Shown here: piece by piece, positions 7,088 to 15,878 of the stretch
Layout of the letters: the number at the start of each line of letters is the position of its first letter
How positions within the stretch are numbered: the stretch's first letter is position 1
Source: Arthrobacter sp. Leaf234
GTDB lineage: Bacteria > Actinomycetota > Actinomycetes > Actinomycetales > Micrococcaceae
Assembly: GCF_001422665.1 (NCBI RefSeq)
Contig: NZ_LMLU01000006.1
Location: 1,725 to 65,724 of the forward strand
Length of the DNA: 64,000 nt
Direction: 5' to 3'
Translations under genes and position numbers: made by a program
The notes under the pieces: generated by a model
Told to the model about the DNA's origin: nothing
Seen by the model: the letters and a program-made list of their open reading frames with translations, nothing else
Databases searched by the model: none

Positions 7088-9508
7088 CTAGTCGGCCTTC
7101 GCTGCGACGAAGGTGCCCGTTTCCATCGGAGCAGCGAGATTCTCGGATTGGCCCGATACGATGCGGTTACCTGGTTCTGGGCGGCGTTCATAGCCGCTCC
7201 AGTAGGCCGCATATTCCGATTCGAATCCCTCAACGAACCTCAGCATCTCATTAGGTGGGGCAAAAAGAGCGCCGTGAATGAGGTACTGCGAGCCAGTCAA
7301 GCCCGGTAACCCCAGCCAACTGTATGACGAAGGAGTTGAGAACTGTATTTGCTTCCCACTTGATTCCATTGTGATGTTCCAGCGCCCCCATGAATTAGCC
7401 TGACTTTTCGCCATAAAGTATGTTGTTCGAACGCCGCCTAACTGTTCAAGTCGGTCTAATGCTCGTCGAGACCGTTCCAAAGCCTCTCTTAGCTCATCTA
7501 AGGATGGCGTTTCCTGTTTTGCGTGAAGGAGCCCATTCCGTGCAGTCATAATTCCGGAATCGTTGAGGTCGGCCGATACCTGCGCGAGTACCTGGACAAA
7601 CTTAACCTGAGACTCTGCCGTCAGGTCGAGGAATGGGACGATATGGTTGAAGGGAAATTTTTGGAGTTGCGTTTTATCGTGGAATTTGGGATACGACCCC
7701 TTAGTTCTTCTATACTTATCCTCGTTGACTCTGAGTTGCTCCAAGTGCTTTGAGAGACGGGAGAAGCCTTGAACAATTTGACTCAGATTCGAGTCTAATT
7801 TAAGGTCATTGTCCGAGTTCCTGCGGGCTCCTTCATGGAATTGATTGAGAGTTTGAATGGTGAACTGCGTCGCAGCATTCGGATAAAAGACGTAGGACTG
7901 TTCCGTTGTGTGATGGTCGTTCAGTAGTGACCAAGTGAGGAAAGTTAACGAGTCCATAATGAACTTTCCTAGATTCACCAAATAGTTTGACGACAGACCC
8001 CGTAGTCGCTCTTCATTCAAGCCAAGACTTGATTCAGCCGTTCGGACGAAGCTTTCAAGCTTCTCGTGATTTCGCCAATAGTCATCGCGAACATCAAGTC
8101 GTCGACCGAGGGGAAAACCTAACTTCCAAAGAAGCGCGTCCACTACCTGTATGTCTGGCTGATTGAGCGGAACTTTGAGTTCATTACCAGCATGTTCCGC
8201 GTTCTTCTTACTTGCGAGAACCAATTTTTCTATAACGAGGCGCGGCTCGGAGACTCTGAGGAACTCCTCAAGTCGAGCTTCGGTCGTGTCACCGGGTACG
8301 TCGCGCAAGAGCCAGGCCAGTTCTTCAATCTCGGGAGCCGAGTCGCTATTGAATAAGCTTCGGCTCAGAGCAGAAAGTCGAAGCAGTGGAAGCTGACGTC
8401 CACCACCAGTGAAACGAACGCCATGTTGACTTAGCTGCGGACCAAGGCGCCAAGCTCCAGATCGGCGTTGAGCATTCACCTTTGGACGTCGAATTTCGCC
8501 TTCAGGAATCTTAATAAAGTTATCCCTAACGCAAGAATCTACGATTTTAGCTAAGTCTTCATCCGATTCGGACCACAGTAGTTGTAGCATCTGTGCTCGA
8601 TCCAAATTTTTAACATTCGAGTCACTTAGACCGCTAAGTCCGACACTTTTTGCGGCCGTAATGGTACGACCTGCAGTGAGCTTCGGGGAGTTCTGAAGGA
8701 TGATTCTGAGTTCCGCGTCACTAAATCCATCGCCCAGTAGCTCAGGCATTGTTGAAGCATTGTTCACTTCATATCCATTGAGAGCATCGGCTGTGATGTC
8801 GGACATGAAGCCGTTCCACTCCGAAGATTCATCGGAAATTTGGTCCAGGATCTTATTCAGCGCCCGTCTATTACGGTTCACTCCTGCGTCGTAACTTGTA
8901 GAAAGTTGGACACGATGAACGCTAGGGCACGAATGATCCGAACAATGCTGCAATGGAACAGTGGTTGTGGCGTATCGAAGCCTAAGGTGGTCGCACTTGA
9001 GCAGACCAAAAGGCCCTATAAGGTATTTGCCCGCTTGAAATACACCCTGGGGCATATCCTTAAGCAGTTTGAGTGTGTCATCGTGACGTAAGTAGTCACG
9101 TTCTTCTGTAAAAAGTTCAGCTGCGCGGTCGTACAGGCTTCTACCGTAAATTAGAGGATAGGATAGGGCTTTCGACTTAATTTCATTAGAAATTGCGAGC
9201 TCGAGCTTTTCGAAGTCAAGGCTCATTACGTCAATGAGGGGGTCGATATGAACAAGGCCGAGCAATGTAAGAACGTTCGCTTCCTTGGGATTAACTTGTT
9301 CTTTCGTGACTAGTTGATCTCGAATCCTACGACCGGAAGTAGATAGGGTGATGGCCCCATTAAGTTCATCTGAGACTTTGTAGTTTGATTCTATGATGCA
9401 GTCGCGAAGTAGGGATACGAGATCAGATAGGTCAAGGTAGCGATCCCTCCAGGTTTGATCTGCATATCGCTCTGCTAGTTCCGCACGCTTGAGTGGTTTT
9501 ACTGGCAC
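7088..9508 (-). CDS. Large orphan protein with Cys/His cluster and HEPN-type motif (candidate defence/toxin)
   Basis: An 806-residue protein I do not recognise as a named family. GTG start with AAGGGG upstream. The DNA is visibly AT-richer than all neighbours and uses more A/T-ending codons, so recent transfer is likely. Residues 172-198 hold a possible zinc site: C172, H174, H188, C189, H192, C194, H198. In the C-terminal third, ARNGLLHAKQ gives R657-N658-x3-H662, the R(N)x3-4H pattern of HEPN ribonucleases. It is followed by the usual Ser-x-Glu-Glu/Leu-rich amphipathic helix (residues 668-691). No signal peptide or membrane segment is seen. It is a single gene with no clear partner. A RNA-cleaving toxin or abortive-infection role is inferred, not shown. 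Confidence 0.7.
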   Translation of the reverse strand: MPVKPLKRAELAERYADQTWRDRYLDLSDLVSLLRDCIIESNYKVSDELNGAITLSTSGRRIRDQLVTKEQVNPKEANVLTLLGLVHIDPLIDVMSLDFEKLELAISNEIKSKALSYPLIYGRSLYDRAAELFTEERDYLRHDDTLKLLKDMPQGVFQAGKYLIGPFGLLKCDHLRLRYATTTVPLQHCSDHSCPSVHRVQLSTSYDAGVNRNRRALNKILDQISDESSEWNGFMSDITADALNGYEVNNASTMPELLGDGFSDAELRIILQNSPKLTAGRTITAAKSVGLSGLSDSNVKNLDRAQMLQLLWSESDEDLAKIVDSCVRDNFIKIPEGEIRRPKVNAQRRSGAWRLGPQLSQHGVRFTGGGRQLPLLRLSALSRSLFNSDSAPEIEELAWLLRDVPGDTTEARLEEFLRVSEPRLVIEKLVLASKKNAEHAGNELKVPLNQPDIQVVDALLWKLGFPLGRRLDVRDDYWRNHEKLESFVRTAESSLGLNEERLRGLSSNYLVNLGKFIMDSLTFLTWSLLNDHHTTEQSYVFYPNAATQFTIQTLNQFHEGARRNSDNDLKLDSNLSQIVQGFSRLSKHLEQLRVNEDKYRRTKGSYPKFHDKTQLQKFPFNHIVPFLDLTAESQVKFVQVLAQVSADLNDSGIMTARNGLLHAKQETPSLDELREALERSRRALDRLEQLGGVRTTYFMAKSQANSWGRWNITMESSGKQIQFSTPSSYSWLGLPGLTGSQYLIHGALFAPPNEMLRFVEGFESEYAAYWSGYERRPEPGNRIVSGQSENLAAPMETGTFVAAKAD

Positions 9509-9594
9509 TTCAAACCCCTTGTTCCCACTTAATCTGCTGTCACTGTTCTGCTCTGGACAATGATGGTTAGTGGGTAGTCCTTGGTTGCAGACTA

Positions 9595-9789
9595 CTAGAC
9601 AGGGGCGAGGGCAGCAGTGCGTATCTGTTCGATCGACTTGGTGTTCCGGATCAGGTGTTCACGAATCCAGGGACGGTAGGTCCTCCTGATCAAGCTGTCA
9701 CGTACGCTCAGGTTGGTTAAGTCGGTGTTTGCCCCTGACGAGCGGGTGGCTGCAAGCTCCTCCTCTGTCGGGTTCCAAGGCTGATGGTG
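9595..9789 (-). pseudogene. Start-less C-terminal gene fragment next to the AT-rich gene
   Basis: A 64-codon open stretch between a TAG at 9790-9792 and a TAG at 9595-9597, with no ATG or GTG at its 5' end. The translation (WNPTEEELAATRSSG..., ...YRPWIREHLIRNTKSI...) looks protein-like, with an even charge pattern and an amphipathic end. It may be what remains of a gene co-transferred with, or interrupted by, the AT-rich gene. Family not recognised. Confidence 0.3.
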
Positions 9790-9935
9790 CTAAGAGCCGT
9801 AAGAGACATTGTTTGCGATGCCTCCGAAGCCGATGGACCTGCGATTAAGCGAAGGCGAGTTCAATGCTTGTCGAACCCGGAATCCGTGCGACGATCGCGG
9901 TCGGTCGATCGCTCCCGCAATGAGAGTGCCAGATA

Positions 9936-9952
9936 CGAACGTATTCGCTACA
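9936..9952 (+). repeat. Dispersed 17-bp element, copy 1
   Basis: CGAACGTATTCGCTACA. Identical copies occur at 15879-15895 (minus strand) and 63894-63910, with a variant at 50134-50155. Downstream a second shared block (GATCGCAGCG ... ATGGCGG) is visible here and, in altered form, at the 15.8 and 50.2 kb copies. Confidence 0.7.
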
Positions 9953-10324
9953 GTCCCGAGCTGAGTCCTTGGTGTGGCCTTAGAGCCTCACTTTGTGTTG
10001 CTGTGGATCGCAGCGCTTCATGGCGGCATTCTGTGATTGCTAAATGGCGCGTGCACGAGCGAATGTAGACCTTCTGACCGCCCGCTGGTGGATGGGTTTG
10101 CGAACGTCCCGAATCGGGGTAAGTGCGTACAGGCGCACTTGGTTTGGGTGGTCGCGCCTGTACTGCAGTCCGATCAGGAGGTCGGCTTCTTCACCGACGA
10201 ACACGGGGCCCTGACACGGCCAGCCAACCACCCGTCTGACGCGTGAATGCCTTAAGCGTGTCGGTACAGTCGGCGTACCCCAGGGTTATCAGAGGGTCGT
10301 ACACGAGCTTCAGAGAGGAAGTGA

Positions 10325-10726
10325 GTGATTGTGTGCAGCAAAAGGTTGGGTGCTCCTGTGGAACTGCTGAGGCCGTTCACGATGGAACTGCGTAACGGGA
10401 TCCTGTCGGTCGGTTGGGCCGAGGGGATGAGCGTTACTGAGGCAGATGCAGTCGCCTTCATCGAGCATGCTGAGGCGATCTGCAGGAGTACTTGTCCGCC
10501 GATGCTCGTCGAGCTCAACGAGATGATGACCTTGAGCAGTAGAGCCCTGAACCACTTCGCGAAGGAACTGAACATTGGGGCGCTGGCCCTGGTGGGTCCG
10601 TCCCCTGTCGACAAGACAATCGCAGACCACTTCACCGTGGTCCATAACCCGCCCTACCCGAGCCGCTACTTCCCCCACCGGAACGAAGCCCTTACCTGGC
10701 TGACCGCATGCTCCACGCCGGTCTGA
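10325..10726 (+). CDS. STAS-like protein (DUF7793-type)
   Basis: A 133-residue protein. The ELRNGILSVGWAEGMSVTEADA...PPMLVELNEMMTLSSRALNHF core has the alternating strand/helix layout of STAS (SpoIIAA-like) domains, as used in anti-sigma antagonist switches. The usual phospho-acceptor Ser/Thr position is not obvious. The GTG at 10325 follows GAGAGGAAG closely; an ATG at 10382 (MELRNG) is a credible alternative start. No partner kinase is adjacent. Confidence 0.6.
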   Translation: MIVCSKRLGAPVELLRPFTMELRNGILSVGWAEGMSVTEADAVAFIEHAEAICRSTCPPMLVELNEMMTLSSRALNHFAKELNIGALALVGPSPVDKTIADHFTVVHNPPYPSRYFPHRNEALTWLTACSTPV

Positions 10727-10747
10727 TCAGAGAGGAGGTGGCTGTAA

Positions 10748-10852
10748 ATGACTTCACCCCGAAGTATCACAGGCAATGATCGATCGCCTAGTGCACCAAC
10801 TGCGAGATGCAGTGGCGCCGGGCGATCGACCGCAAGGGCAGATTCGCGCTGA
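10748..10852 (+). CDS. Candidate small ORF with strong ribosome site
   Basis: A 34-codon frame begins at an ATG preceded by GAGGAGGTGG at good spacing, directly downstream of the STAS-like gene. The peptide is Ser/Arg/Ala-rich and matches nothing I know. It is supported by the Shine-Dalgarno sequence only, so it may be spurious. Another frame here (CTNCEMQWRR...) looks like a gene scrap. Confidence 0.25.
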   Translation: MTSPRSITGNDRSPSAPTARCSGAGRSTARADSR

Positions 10853-10877
10853 CCAGGCGGGGTCGTGCTGCGGGTCA

Positions 10878-11885
10878 TCACCTAGTGGCTTGGAGTCCTG
10901 TCAGGTGAGACGGCTTCGGTCGGGGTGGTGGTCCTGCAGGTTCTGCCATAGACGGGATTCGGTGCCGCCCATCGCCCTGGTCACTGACGGGTGCTTGTCC
11001 TTCGACATCGGTGAGCAGAGCGATGACGTCGGCGAGGGCGGGGGTGGCGGGGTCGTGCCAGATCAGTTCGAGGGGAGCCAGCAAGGGGGGCGCCACGGGG
11101 CGGACGACGATCCCGGGTACCGCTAAGTGCTCGGCCACCGCCGGTGCGACCGGTGCTACCCCATGGCCTGCGGCGACCACGCGAAGGAGGGCTTCAGGTG
11201 CATTGATGAGATTCGGCGGGGTGAGTACCTGGTCGGGACGGGACGGGCCCGCGGGGAGTAGGCGGGCGAGGAGGTAGTCGCAGATGCCGGGGAACTGATC
11301 GCGGGGGACCATCACGACCGTCTCCTCGGCGAGGTCGGTGACCGGGACGCTTTCCGCGGCGGCGAGCCGGTGCTCGGCCGACAGGGCCAGGTATACCGGC
11401 ACGCGAGCCAGGAGCCGCCCCGGAAGGTCCTGGTCCTGCGCGCAGCGCACCCAGACGATGGCGGCGTCGGTGTGCCCGTCCCGGACCGCGCGGACCGCGT
11501 CGCTGTCGGTGGCGGTCACAGCGGTGACCTCCAGCTCGGAGGCCGGCCCGGAGAGGCGGCCCAGGGGATCTTTCAGGATGTGTTCCACACCCGGGGCGAC
11601 GCGCAGGCTGATATGCCGATGACGGCCGTCGGCGCAGCGGACTTCGGAGCGGGCACGGTCGGCGCGGGCCAACAGGACGTGGGCGTGTTCGAGCAGCACC
11701 TCCCCGGCGGGGGTGAGGACCACACGGCGAGGGCTGCGCTCGAGCAGGGTGACGTGCAGGTCCCGCTCCAGGACCTTGATCTGTTGGGACAGAGATGGGG
11801 CAGCGATGCGCAGCCTGCCGGCTGCGCGCCCGAAGTGCCGTTCCTCGGCCACCGCCACGAAGTACCGCAGGTGTCGCAACTCCAT
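10878..11885 (-). CDS. LysR family regulator
   Basis: A 335-residue LysR-type regulator. The winged HTH is at residues 1-60 (MELRHLRYFVAVAEERHFGRAA, SLSQQIKVLERDL), followed by a type-2 periplasmic-binding-like effector domain and a 35-residue Pro/Arg-rich tail. It is divergent from the formaldehyde-dehydrogenase-like pair, so it probably controls that operon in response to a substrate. A perfect palindrome with a T-N11-A core lies right at its start codon, consistent with autorepression. Confidence 0.92.
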   Translation of the reverse strand: MELRHLRYFVAVAEERHFGRAAGRLRIAAPSLSQQIKVLERDLHVTLLERSPRRVVLTPAGEVLLEHAHVLLARADRARSEVRCADGRHRHISLRVAPGVEHILKDPLGRLSGPASELEVTAVTATDSDAVRAVRDGHTDAAIVWVRCAQDQDLPGRLLARVPVYLALSAEHRLAAAESVPVTDLAEETVVMVPRDQFPGICDYLLARLLPAGPSRPDQVLTPPNLINAPEALLRVVAAGHGVAPVAPAVAEHLAVPGIVVRPVAPPLLAPLELIWHDPATPALADVIALLTDVEGQAPVSDQGDGRHRIPSMAEPAGPPPRPKPSHLTGLQATR

Positions 11886-11892
11886 GATTCAC

Positions 11893-11909
11893 GTTAGCCC
11901 CTGGCTAAC
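11893..11909. promoter_or_regulatory. LysR-type operator palindrome
   Basis: GTTAGCCCCTGGCTAAC has 7-bp perfect arms and contains T-N11-A, the LysR box. It ends 8 bp from the lysR-type start codon, on the side facing the dehydrogenase operon. Confidence 0.7.
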
Positions 11910-12059
11910 GAGCCGGAGGAATTATGTCGTGGTGGCCATCTGGGGTGAGGCGAACAATCGTGTCGTGCGTTGACGGGTTGCCTCGATGGGTCGCCGAAGG
12001 CGAGGAGGCCGCTGGGTCGGCGTCATCTTCGTTGCAGGATCAGTTCAAGGAGGCTCACC

Positions 12060-13208
12060 GTGAAGGCAGTGCTTTACAAGGGACCGAACGACGTCAGCGT
12101 CGAGGACGTGCCGGACGCCAGGATCGAACATCCCGCCGACGTGCTGGTCCGCATCACGTCGGCGAACATCTGCGGCTCGGACCTGCACATGTATGAGGGC
12201 CGCACCAGTTTCGAACCCGGACGTACCTTCGGGCACGAGAACCTCGGCGAAGTGATCGAGGTTGGTCCGGCGGTGCGAAAAGTACAGGTGGGCGAGCGTG
12301 TCGTACTGCCGTTCAACATCGCCTGCGGATTCTGCAAGAACTGCGAACGGGGTTTCACCAACTACTGCCTGACGATGCAGCCCGAGCCCAAGCTCGCTGG
12401 AGCAGCGTACGGCTTCGCGGACATGGGACCGTATCAGGGCGGACAGGCCGAGTACTTGCGTGTGCCGTATGGGGATTTCAACTGCCTGCGGCTGGGCGAG
12501 GACGCGGTGGAGAAAGAGCTCGATTACGTGATGCTCGCCGACATCTTCCCCACTGGTTGGCATGCGACCGAGTTGGCCGGGGTGTACCCGGGGGACTCGG
12601 TGGTCATCTACGGTGCCGGTCCGGTGGGTCTGATGGCCGCCTACTCCGCCATCATCAAGGGCGCCGGGAAGGTCATGGTCGTGGACCGCCAGAAAGACCG
12701 CCTGCAGCTGGCGGAACAGATTGGGGCCATCCCGGTCGATGATTCCGCAGTGGACCCCGTCGAGTTCGTCAAGGACCAGACCATGGGCTTCGGGGCGGAC
12801 CGGGGCTGCGAATGCGTCGGCTACCAAGCCCACGACCCCTCGGGCACCGAGCACCCCAACCAAACCCTGAACCGGCTCGTGGATTCCGTCCGGTTCGTCG
12901 GCGGCCTCGGCGTGGTCGGTGTGTTCCTCCCCCAGGACCCCGGCGGCCCCGACGAACTCGCCCAGCAGGGCCAGGTGGCCTTCGATTACGGCAACTACTG
13001 GTTCAAGGGACAGACGATGGGCTCGGGCCAGTGCCCGGTGAAGAAGTACAACCGGGCCCTACGCGACCTCATCGCCGGCGGAAAGGCCAAACCCTCCTTC
13101 CTCGTCAGCCACGAACTCACGCTCGACCAGGCCCCCGAGGGTTACCGGAACTTCGACAACCGCGAAGACGGCTGGACCAAAGTCGTCCTCCACCCGGCCG
13201 GGGGCTGA
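12060..13208 (+). CDS. Zinc-dependent alcohol dehydrogenase, glutathione-independent formaldehyde dehydrogenase-like
   Basis: A 382-residue MDR enzyme. GTG start chosen because AAGGAGG sits 7 nt upstream; the longer open frame to 11970 is non-coding. Features: catalytic zinc CGSDLHMYEG and GHENLGEV; structural zinc CGFCKNCERGFTNYC; NAD-binding GAGPVGLMAA. The GFADMGPYQGGQAEYLRVPY insert is typical of glutathione-independent formaldehyde dehydrogenases. It likely oxidises formaldehyde or a related aldehyde/alcohol with NAD+. First gene of a three-gene operon beside a divergent LysR gene. Confidence 0.88.
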   Translation: MKAVLYKGPNDVSVEDVPDARIEHPADVLVRITSANICGSDLHMYEGRTSFEPGRTFGHENLGEVIEVGPAVRKVQVGERVVLPFNIACGFCKNCERGFTNYCLTMQPEPKLAGAAYGFADMGPYQGGQAEYLRVPYGDFNCLRLGEDAVEKELDYVMLADIFPTGWHATELAGVYPGDSVVIYGAGPVGLMAAYSAIIKGAGKVMVVDRQKDRLQLAEQIGAIPVDDSAVDPVEFVKDQTMGFGADRGCECVGYQAHDPSGTEHPNQTLNRLVDSVRFVGGLGVVGVFLPQDPGGPDELAQQGQVAFDYGNYWFKGQTMGSGQCPVKKYNRALRDLIAGGKAKPSFLVSHELTLDQAPEGYRNFDNREDGWTKVVLHPAGG

Positions 13209-13257
13209 GCGCCGTGACGTCCGACGGAGTCATCACCCCTCGAAAGGTAGGTAACAC

Positions 13258-13734
13258 ATGAAGCGAGTAATGAGCATGGCCGTCCTGGCCGGGGCAGGCG
13301 GGATCATCATCCGCCGCGTCATCCAGTCCTCGCGTAGGACCTCGGGCGAGGAGTCGCAGGATCGACGGTGGGCAGTCACCATCAACCGTCCGCCCCAGGA
13401 GGTGGCGCCGCAGGGCCAGTGGCCCGAGCCCCTCGCGAAGCTGGGCGACACCGTCGAGGTCAGGACGCGGCCCGCTCCCGGGGGCAAAGGCACCGAGCTG
13501 ACCGCCCGGCTGCGTCACCGCGGACCCTCCACATCGGGCAACGCGACATCCCGGGCCAAGGGCGAAACCCCGCAGCAGGCGCTGCGCTCGGCGCTGCGCC
13601 AAGCAAAGCAGCTCATCGAAGTCGGTGAGGTCCTCCAGGTCGATCCGGCACCACACGGTACACGCAGGCGCACCCCTGGCGGACTGCTGCTCGAGGCTGC
13701 GACCAAGCGAGCCGGTAAGGAAGGAGTCCTATGA
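13258..13734 (+). CDS. Conserved small protein coupled to MDR dehydrogenases
   Basis: 158 residues. A short hydrophobic N-terminus (MAVLAGAGGIIIRRVI) could be a membrane segment. The next stretch (RRWAVTINRPPQEVAPQGQWPEPLAKLGDTVEVRTRPAPGGKGTELTARL) resembles a shortened SRPBCC/cyclase-like domain. The stop overlaps the next start (ATGA), so it is translationally coupled to the second dehydrogenase. Its position between two dehydrogenases suggests an accessory role; function unknown. Confidence 0.7.
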   Translation: MKRVMSMAVLAGAGGIIIRRVIQSSRRTSGEESQDRRWAVTINRPPQEVAPQGQWPEPLAKLGDTVEVRTRPAPGGKGTELTARLRHRGPSTSGNATSRAKGETPQQALRSALRQAKQLIEVGEVLQVDPAPHGTRRRTPGGLLLEAATKRAGKEGVL

Positions 13735-14906
13735 AGGCGCTGTGCTGGACCGGGGTCAATGAAACCTCCGTCGAGGAGGTCCCCGATCCTAAGATCCTCA
13801 ATTCCCACGATGTGATCCTGCGCGTCATCCTCACCACCACGTGTGGGTCCGACCTACATCTGCTCGGCGGGTACATCCCCTTCATGCGCAGCGGGGACGT
13901 ACTGGGCCATGAGTTCCTCGGTGAGGTCGTCGAGGTCGGTACCGGCGTCCAGAAGCACAAGGTCGGCGACCGGGTCGTGGTGTGCTCGTTCATCAGTTGC
14001 GGCAAGTGCTGGTACTGCCAGAACAAGCTGTTCTCGCTGTGTGACAACGGCAACCCCAACCCTGCGATCACGGAAGCGTTATGGGGCTTCGCGCCAGGGG
14101 GGTGCTTCGGCTACTCGCACGCCCTTGGCGGGTACGCCGGCAGCCACGCCGACTACATCCGGGTGCCCTACGCCGATCAGGGGGCATTCTCGGTCCCCGA
14201 CGGCGTGCCCGATCTGACCGCGCTGTTCGCCTCCGACGCTGCCCCGACGGGATGGACCGGTGTCGATCAGGCCGAGGTCCAGGCCGGGGACGTCGTCGCC
14301 GTGTGGGGTGCCGGCGGGGTCGGGCAGATGGCCGCCGCCGCCGCGCAGCTTAGAGGTGCCGAACGTGTGATCGTGATCGACCGGATCGCCAACCGGCTAC
14401 AACAAGTCGAACAGCACATCGGTGCCGAGACACTGAACTATGAGCAGGTCGACGTGGCAGCCGCACTCCGCGAGGCTACCGGCGGCCGAGGACCCGATGT
14501 GTGCATCGAGGCTGTCGGGATGGAGGCCCACAGTTCCGGCCCGGCCTATCTTTACGACCAGGTCAAGCAGCAGCTGCGGTTGCAGACCGACCGGCCGACC
14601 GCCGTTCGCGAGGCCATCCACGCCTGCCGCAAAGGCGGAACAGTATTCACCCTCGGTGTCTTCGCCGCAGTCGTGGACAAATTTCCCTTAGGCGCCGTGA
14701 TGAACAAGGCGCTCACGCTGCGCGGCGCACAGCAGCACGGCCACCGCTACATCCCGCAGATCCTCGAACACATGGCTCGGGGCGAACTGACCACCGAACA
14801 CCTGGCCACCCACGTCATGCCACTCGGTCAGGGACCGCGCGGATACGAGATGTTCAAGAACAAGGAAGACGGCTGCGTCCGAGCTGTCTTCCAACCCGCA
14901 GGATAG
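13731..14906 (+). CDS. Zinc-dependent alcohol dehydrogenase (formaldehyde dehydrogenase-like), second of pair
   Basis: A 391-residue MDR enzyme paralogous to the gene at 12060. Features: CGSDLHLLGG and GHEFLGEV (catalytic zinc); CGKCWYCQNKLFSLC (structural zinc); WGAGGVGQMAAAAA (NAD site); a long insert before the C-terminal domain (YLYDQVKQQLRLQTDRP). It ends with LGQGPRGYEMFKNKEDGCVR, the usual C-terminal helix. The ATGA overlap with the upstream gene shows an operon. Two related but distinct enzymes together may handle different aldehydes or alcohols. Confidence 0.88.
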   Translation: MKALCWTGVNETSVEEVPDPKILNSHDVILRVILTTTCGSDLHLLGGYIPFMRSGDVLGHEFLGEVVEVGTGVQKHKVGDRVVVCSFISCGKCWYCQNKLFSLCDNGNPNPAITEALWGFAPGGCFGYSHALGGYAGSHADYIRVPYADQGAFSVPDGVPDLTALFASDAAPTGWTGVDQAEVQAGDVVAVWGAGGVGQMAAAAAQLRGAERVIVIDRIANRLQQVEQHIGAETLNYEQVDVAAALREATGGRGPDVCIEAVGMEAHSSGPAYLYDQVKQQLRLQTDRPTAVREAIHACRKGGTVFTLGVFAAVVDKFPLGAVMNKALTLRGAQQHGHRYIPQILEHMARGELTTEHLATHVMPLGQGPRGYEMFKNKEDGCVRAVFQPAG

Positions 14907-15085
14907 CCCGACAACCAGCAGCTCCAAGGGCGGTCAGGACATGTCGCTGCCCCTGACACCGGAACACCCGGTCGAGCCCCGGATCGCACACGCACCGACG
15001 CGCTGTCCGGGACTCGAGCATCCCGTGACGTGCGCGCCCGGATCCGCCAGCCCATGCTGAACCACTCCGCCCGTTCGAGGACCCC

Positions 15086-15721
15086 ATGCCACCGCGTATT
15101 CTGTCAGCCCGCCGCACCCTGACCTGCCTCGGGGCAGGAAGCGCCGCCGGGATCATCGCAGCAATAACCGTCGCACCGGATCTCGGTCCGTTGGTCGGCT
15201 GGTGCGTAGCCGGCACCATCGCGCTGACCTGGGTCTGGCGTATCTGCTGGCACCAGGACCCGGCAGGCACGAGAGAACTGGCACAAGAAGAATCAGGGAC
15301 CCGCATCACCGACAACGCCATCATCGCTGCATGTCTGGCAAGTATCGCGGCCGTCGCAGTCGCCCTGATCCAATCAAAAAACGCAGATCTGACCTCGGTG
15401 GCCCTGGTCATCCTCGGCGTCCTGGGCACGATGATCGCGTGGGCGCTCGTCAACACCGTCTATGCGCTGAAATACGCCCGCCTGCACTTCATCGATCAAG
15501 CCGAAAGCGGATTCGACGTCAAACAAGACCGGCAACCCACCTACAGCGACTTCGCCTACTACGCCTTCACCATCGGAATGTCCTACGCAGCACCGGAGAT
15601 CGAACCGGTCACCAGCAAGACCCGACGCAAAGCCCTCCCACACGCCCTCCTGTCCTACTTCTTCGGCACAGTCCTCATCGCCGTCGCCATCAACCTCGTC
15701 ACCAACCTCAGCCAACAATAA
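15086..15721 (+). CDS. DUF1345 membrane protein
   Basis: A 211-residue integral membrane protein with about five hydrophobic segments (near residues 10-28, 32-50, 75-93, 100-122 and 186-205). The conserved FAYYAFTIGMSYAAPEIEP stretch is typical of DUF1345. Function of the family is unknown. It stands after the dehydrogenase operon with a 179-bp gap that shows no gene. Confidence 0.85.
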   Translation: MPPRILSARRTLTCLGAGSAAGIIAAITVAPDLGPLVGWCVAGTIALTWVWRICWHQDPAGTRELAQEESGTRITDNAIIAACLASIAAVAVALIQSKNADLTSVALVILGVLGTMIAWALVNTVYALKYARLHFIDQAESGFDVKQDRQPTYSDFAYYAFTIGMSYAAPEIEPVTSKTRRKALPHALLSYFFGTVLIAVAINLVTNLSQQ

Positions 15722-15785
15722 AAGAGCCCATCATCATCTCCAGGGATACCCCACAACCACAAGAGAACGCAGGGAGCCCCAGTAC

Positions 15786-15812
15786 GTCTCAGAAACCTGA
15801 GGTTTCCGAGAC
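15786..15812. repeat. 27-bp near-perfect palindrome, possible serine-recombinase site
   Basis: GTCTCAGAAACCT (15786-15798), central G, then AGGTTTCCGAGAC (15800-15812); the arms differ at one position. It resembles resolvase subsites of actinobacterial mobile elements. No recombinase gene is beside it, so it may be a scar. Confidence 0.5.
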
Positions 15813-15878
15813 ACCCCAACTAGTCGAGCACTGCGCCATCGCTGCGATTCACGGTCTGCGACGAGGTGTGACAGCACC

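Larger units (their letters stand above)
9509..10324. other. Long region without a confident intact gene
   Basis: It holds the promoter side of the AT-rich gene, a C-terminal gene scrap at 9595-9789, one copy of the dispersed 17-bp element (9936-9952) and its associated block near 10006-10090. Short plus-strand open frames (9784-10068, 10037-10246) lack ribosome sites and familiar features. Confidence 0.4.

Noticed and set aside
9784-10246. Plus-strand ORFs between the AT-rich gene and the STAS-like gene
   Set aside because: No ribosome sites, odd composition, and they cover a dispersed-repeat copy.
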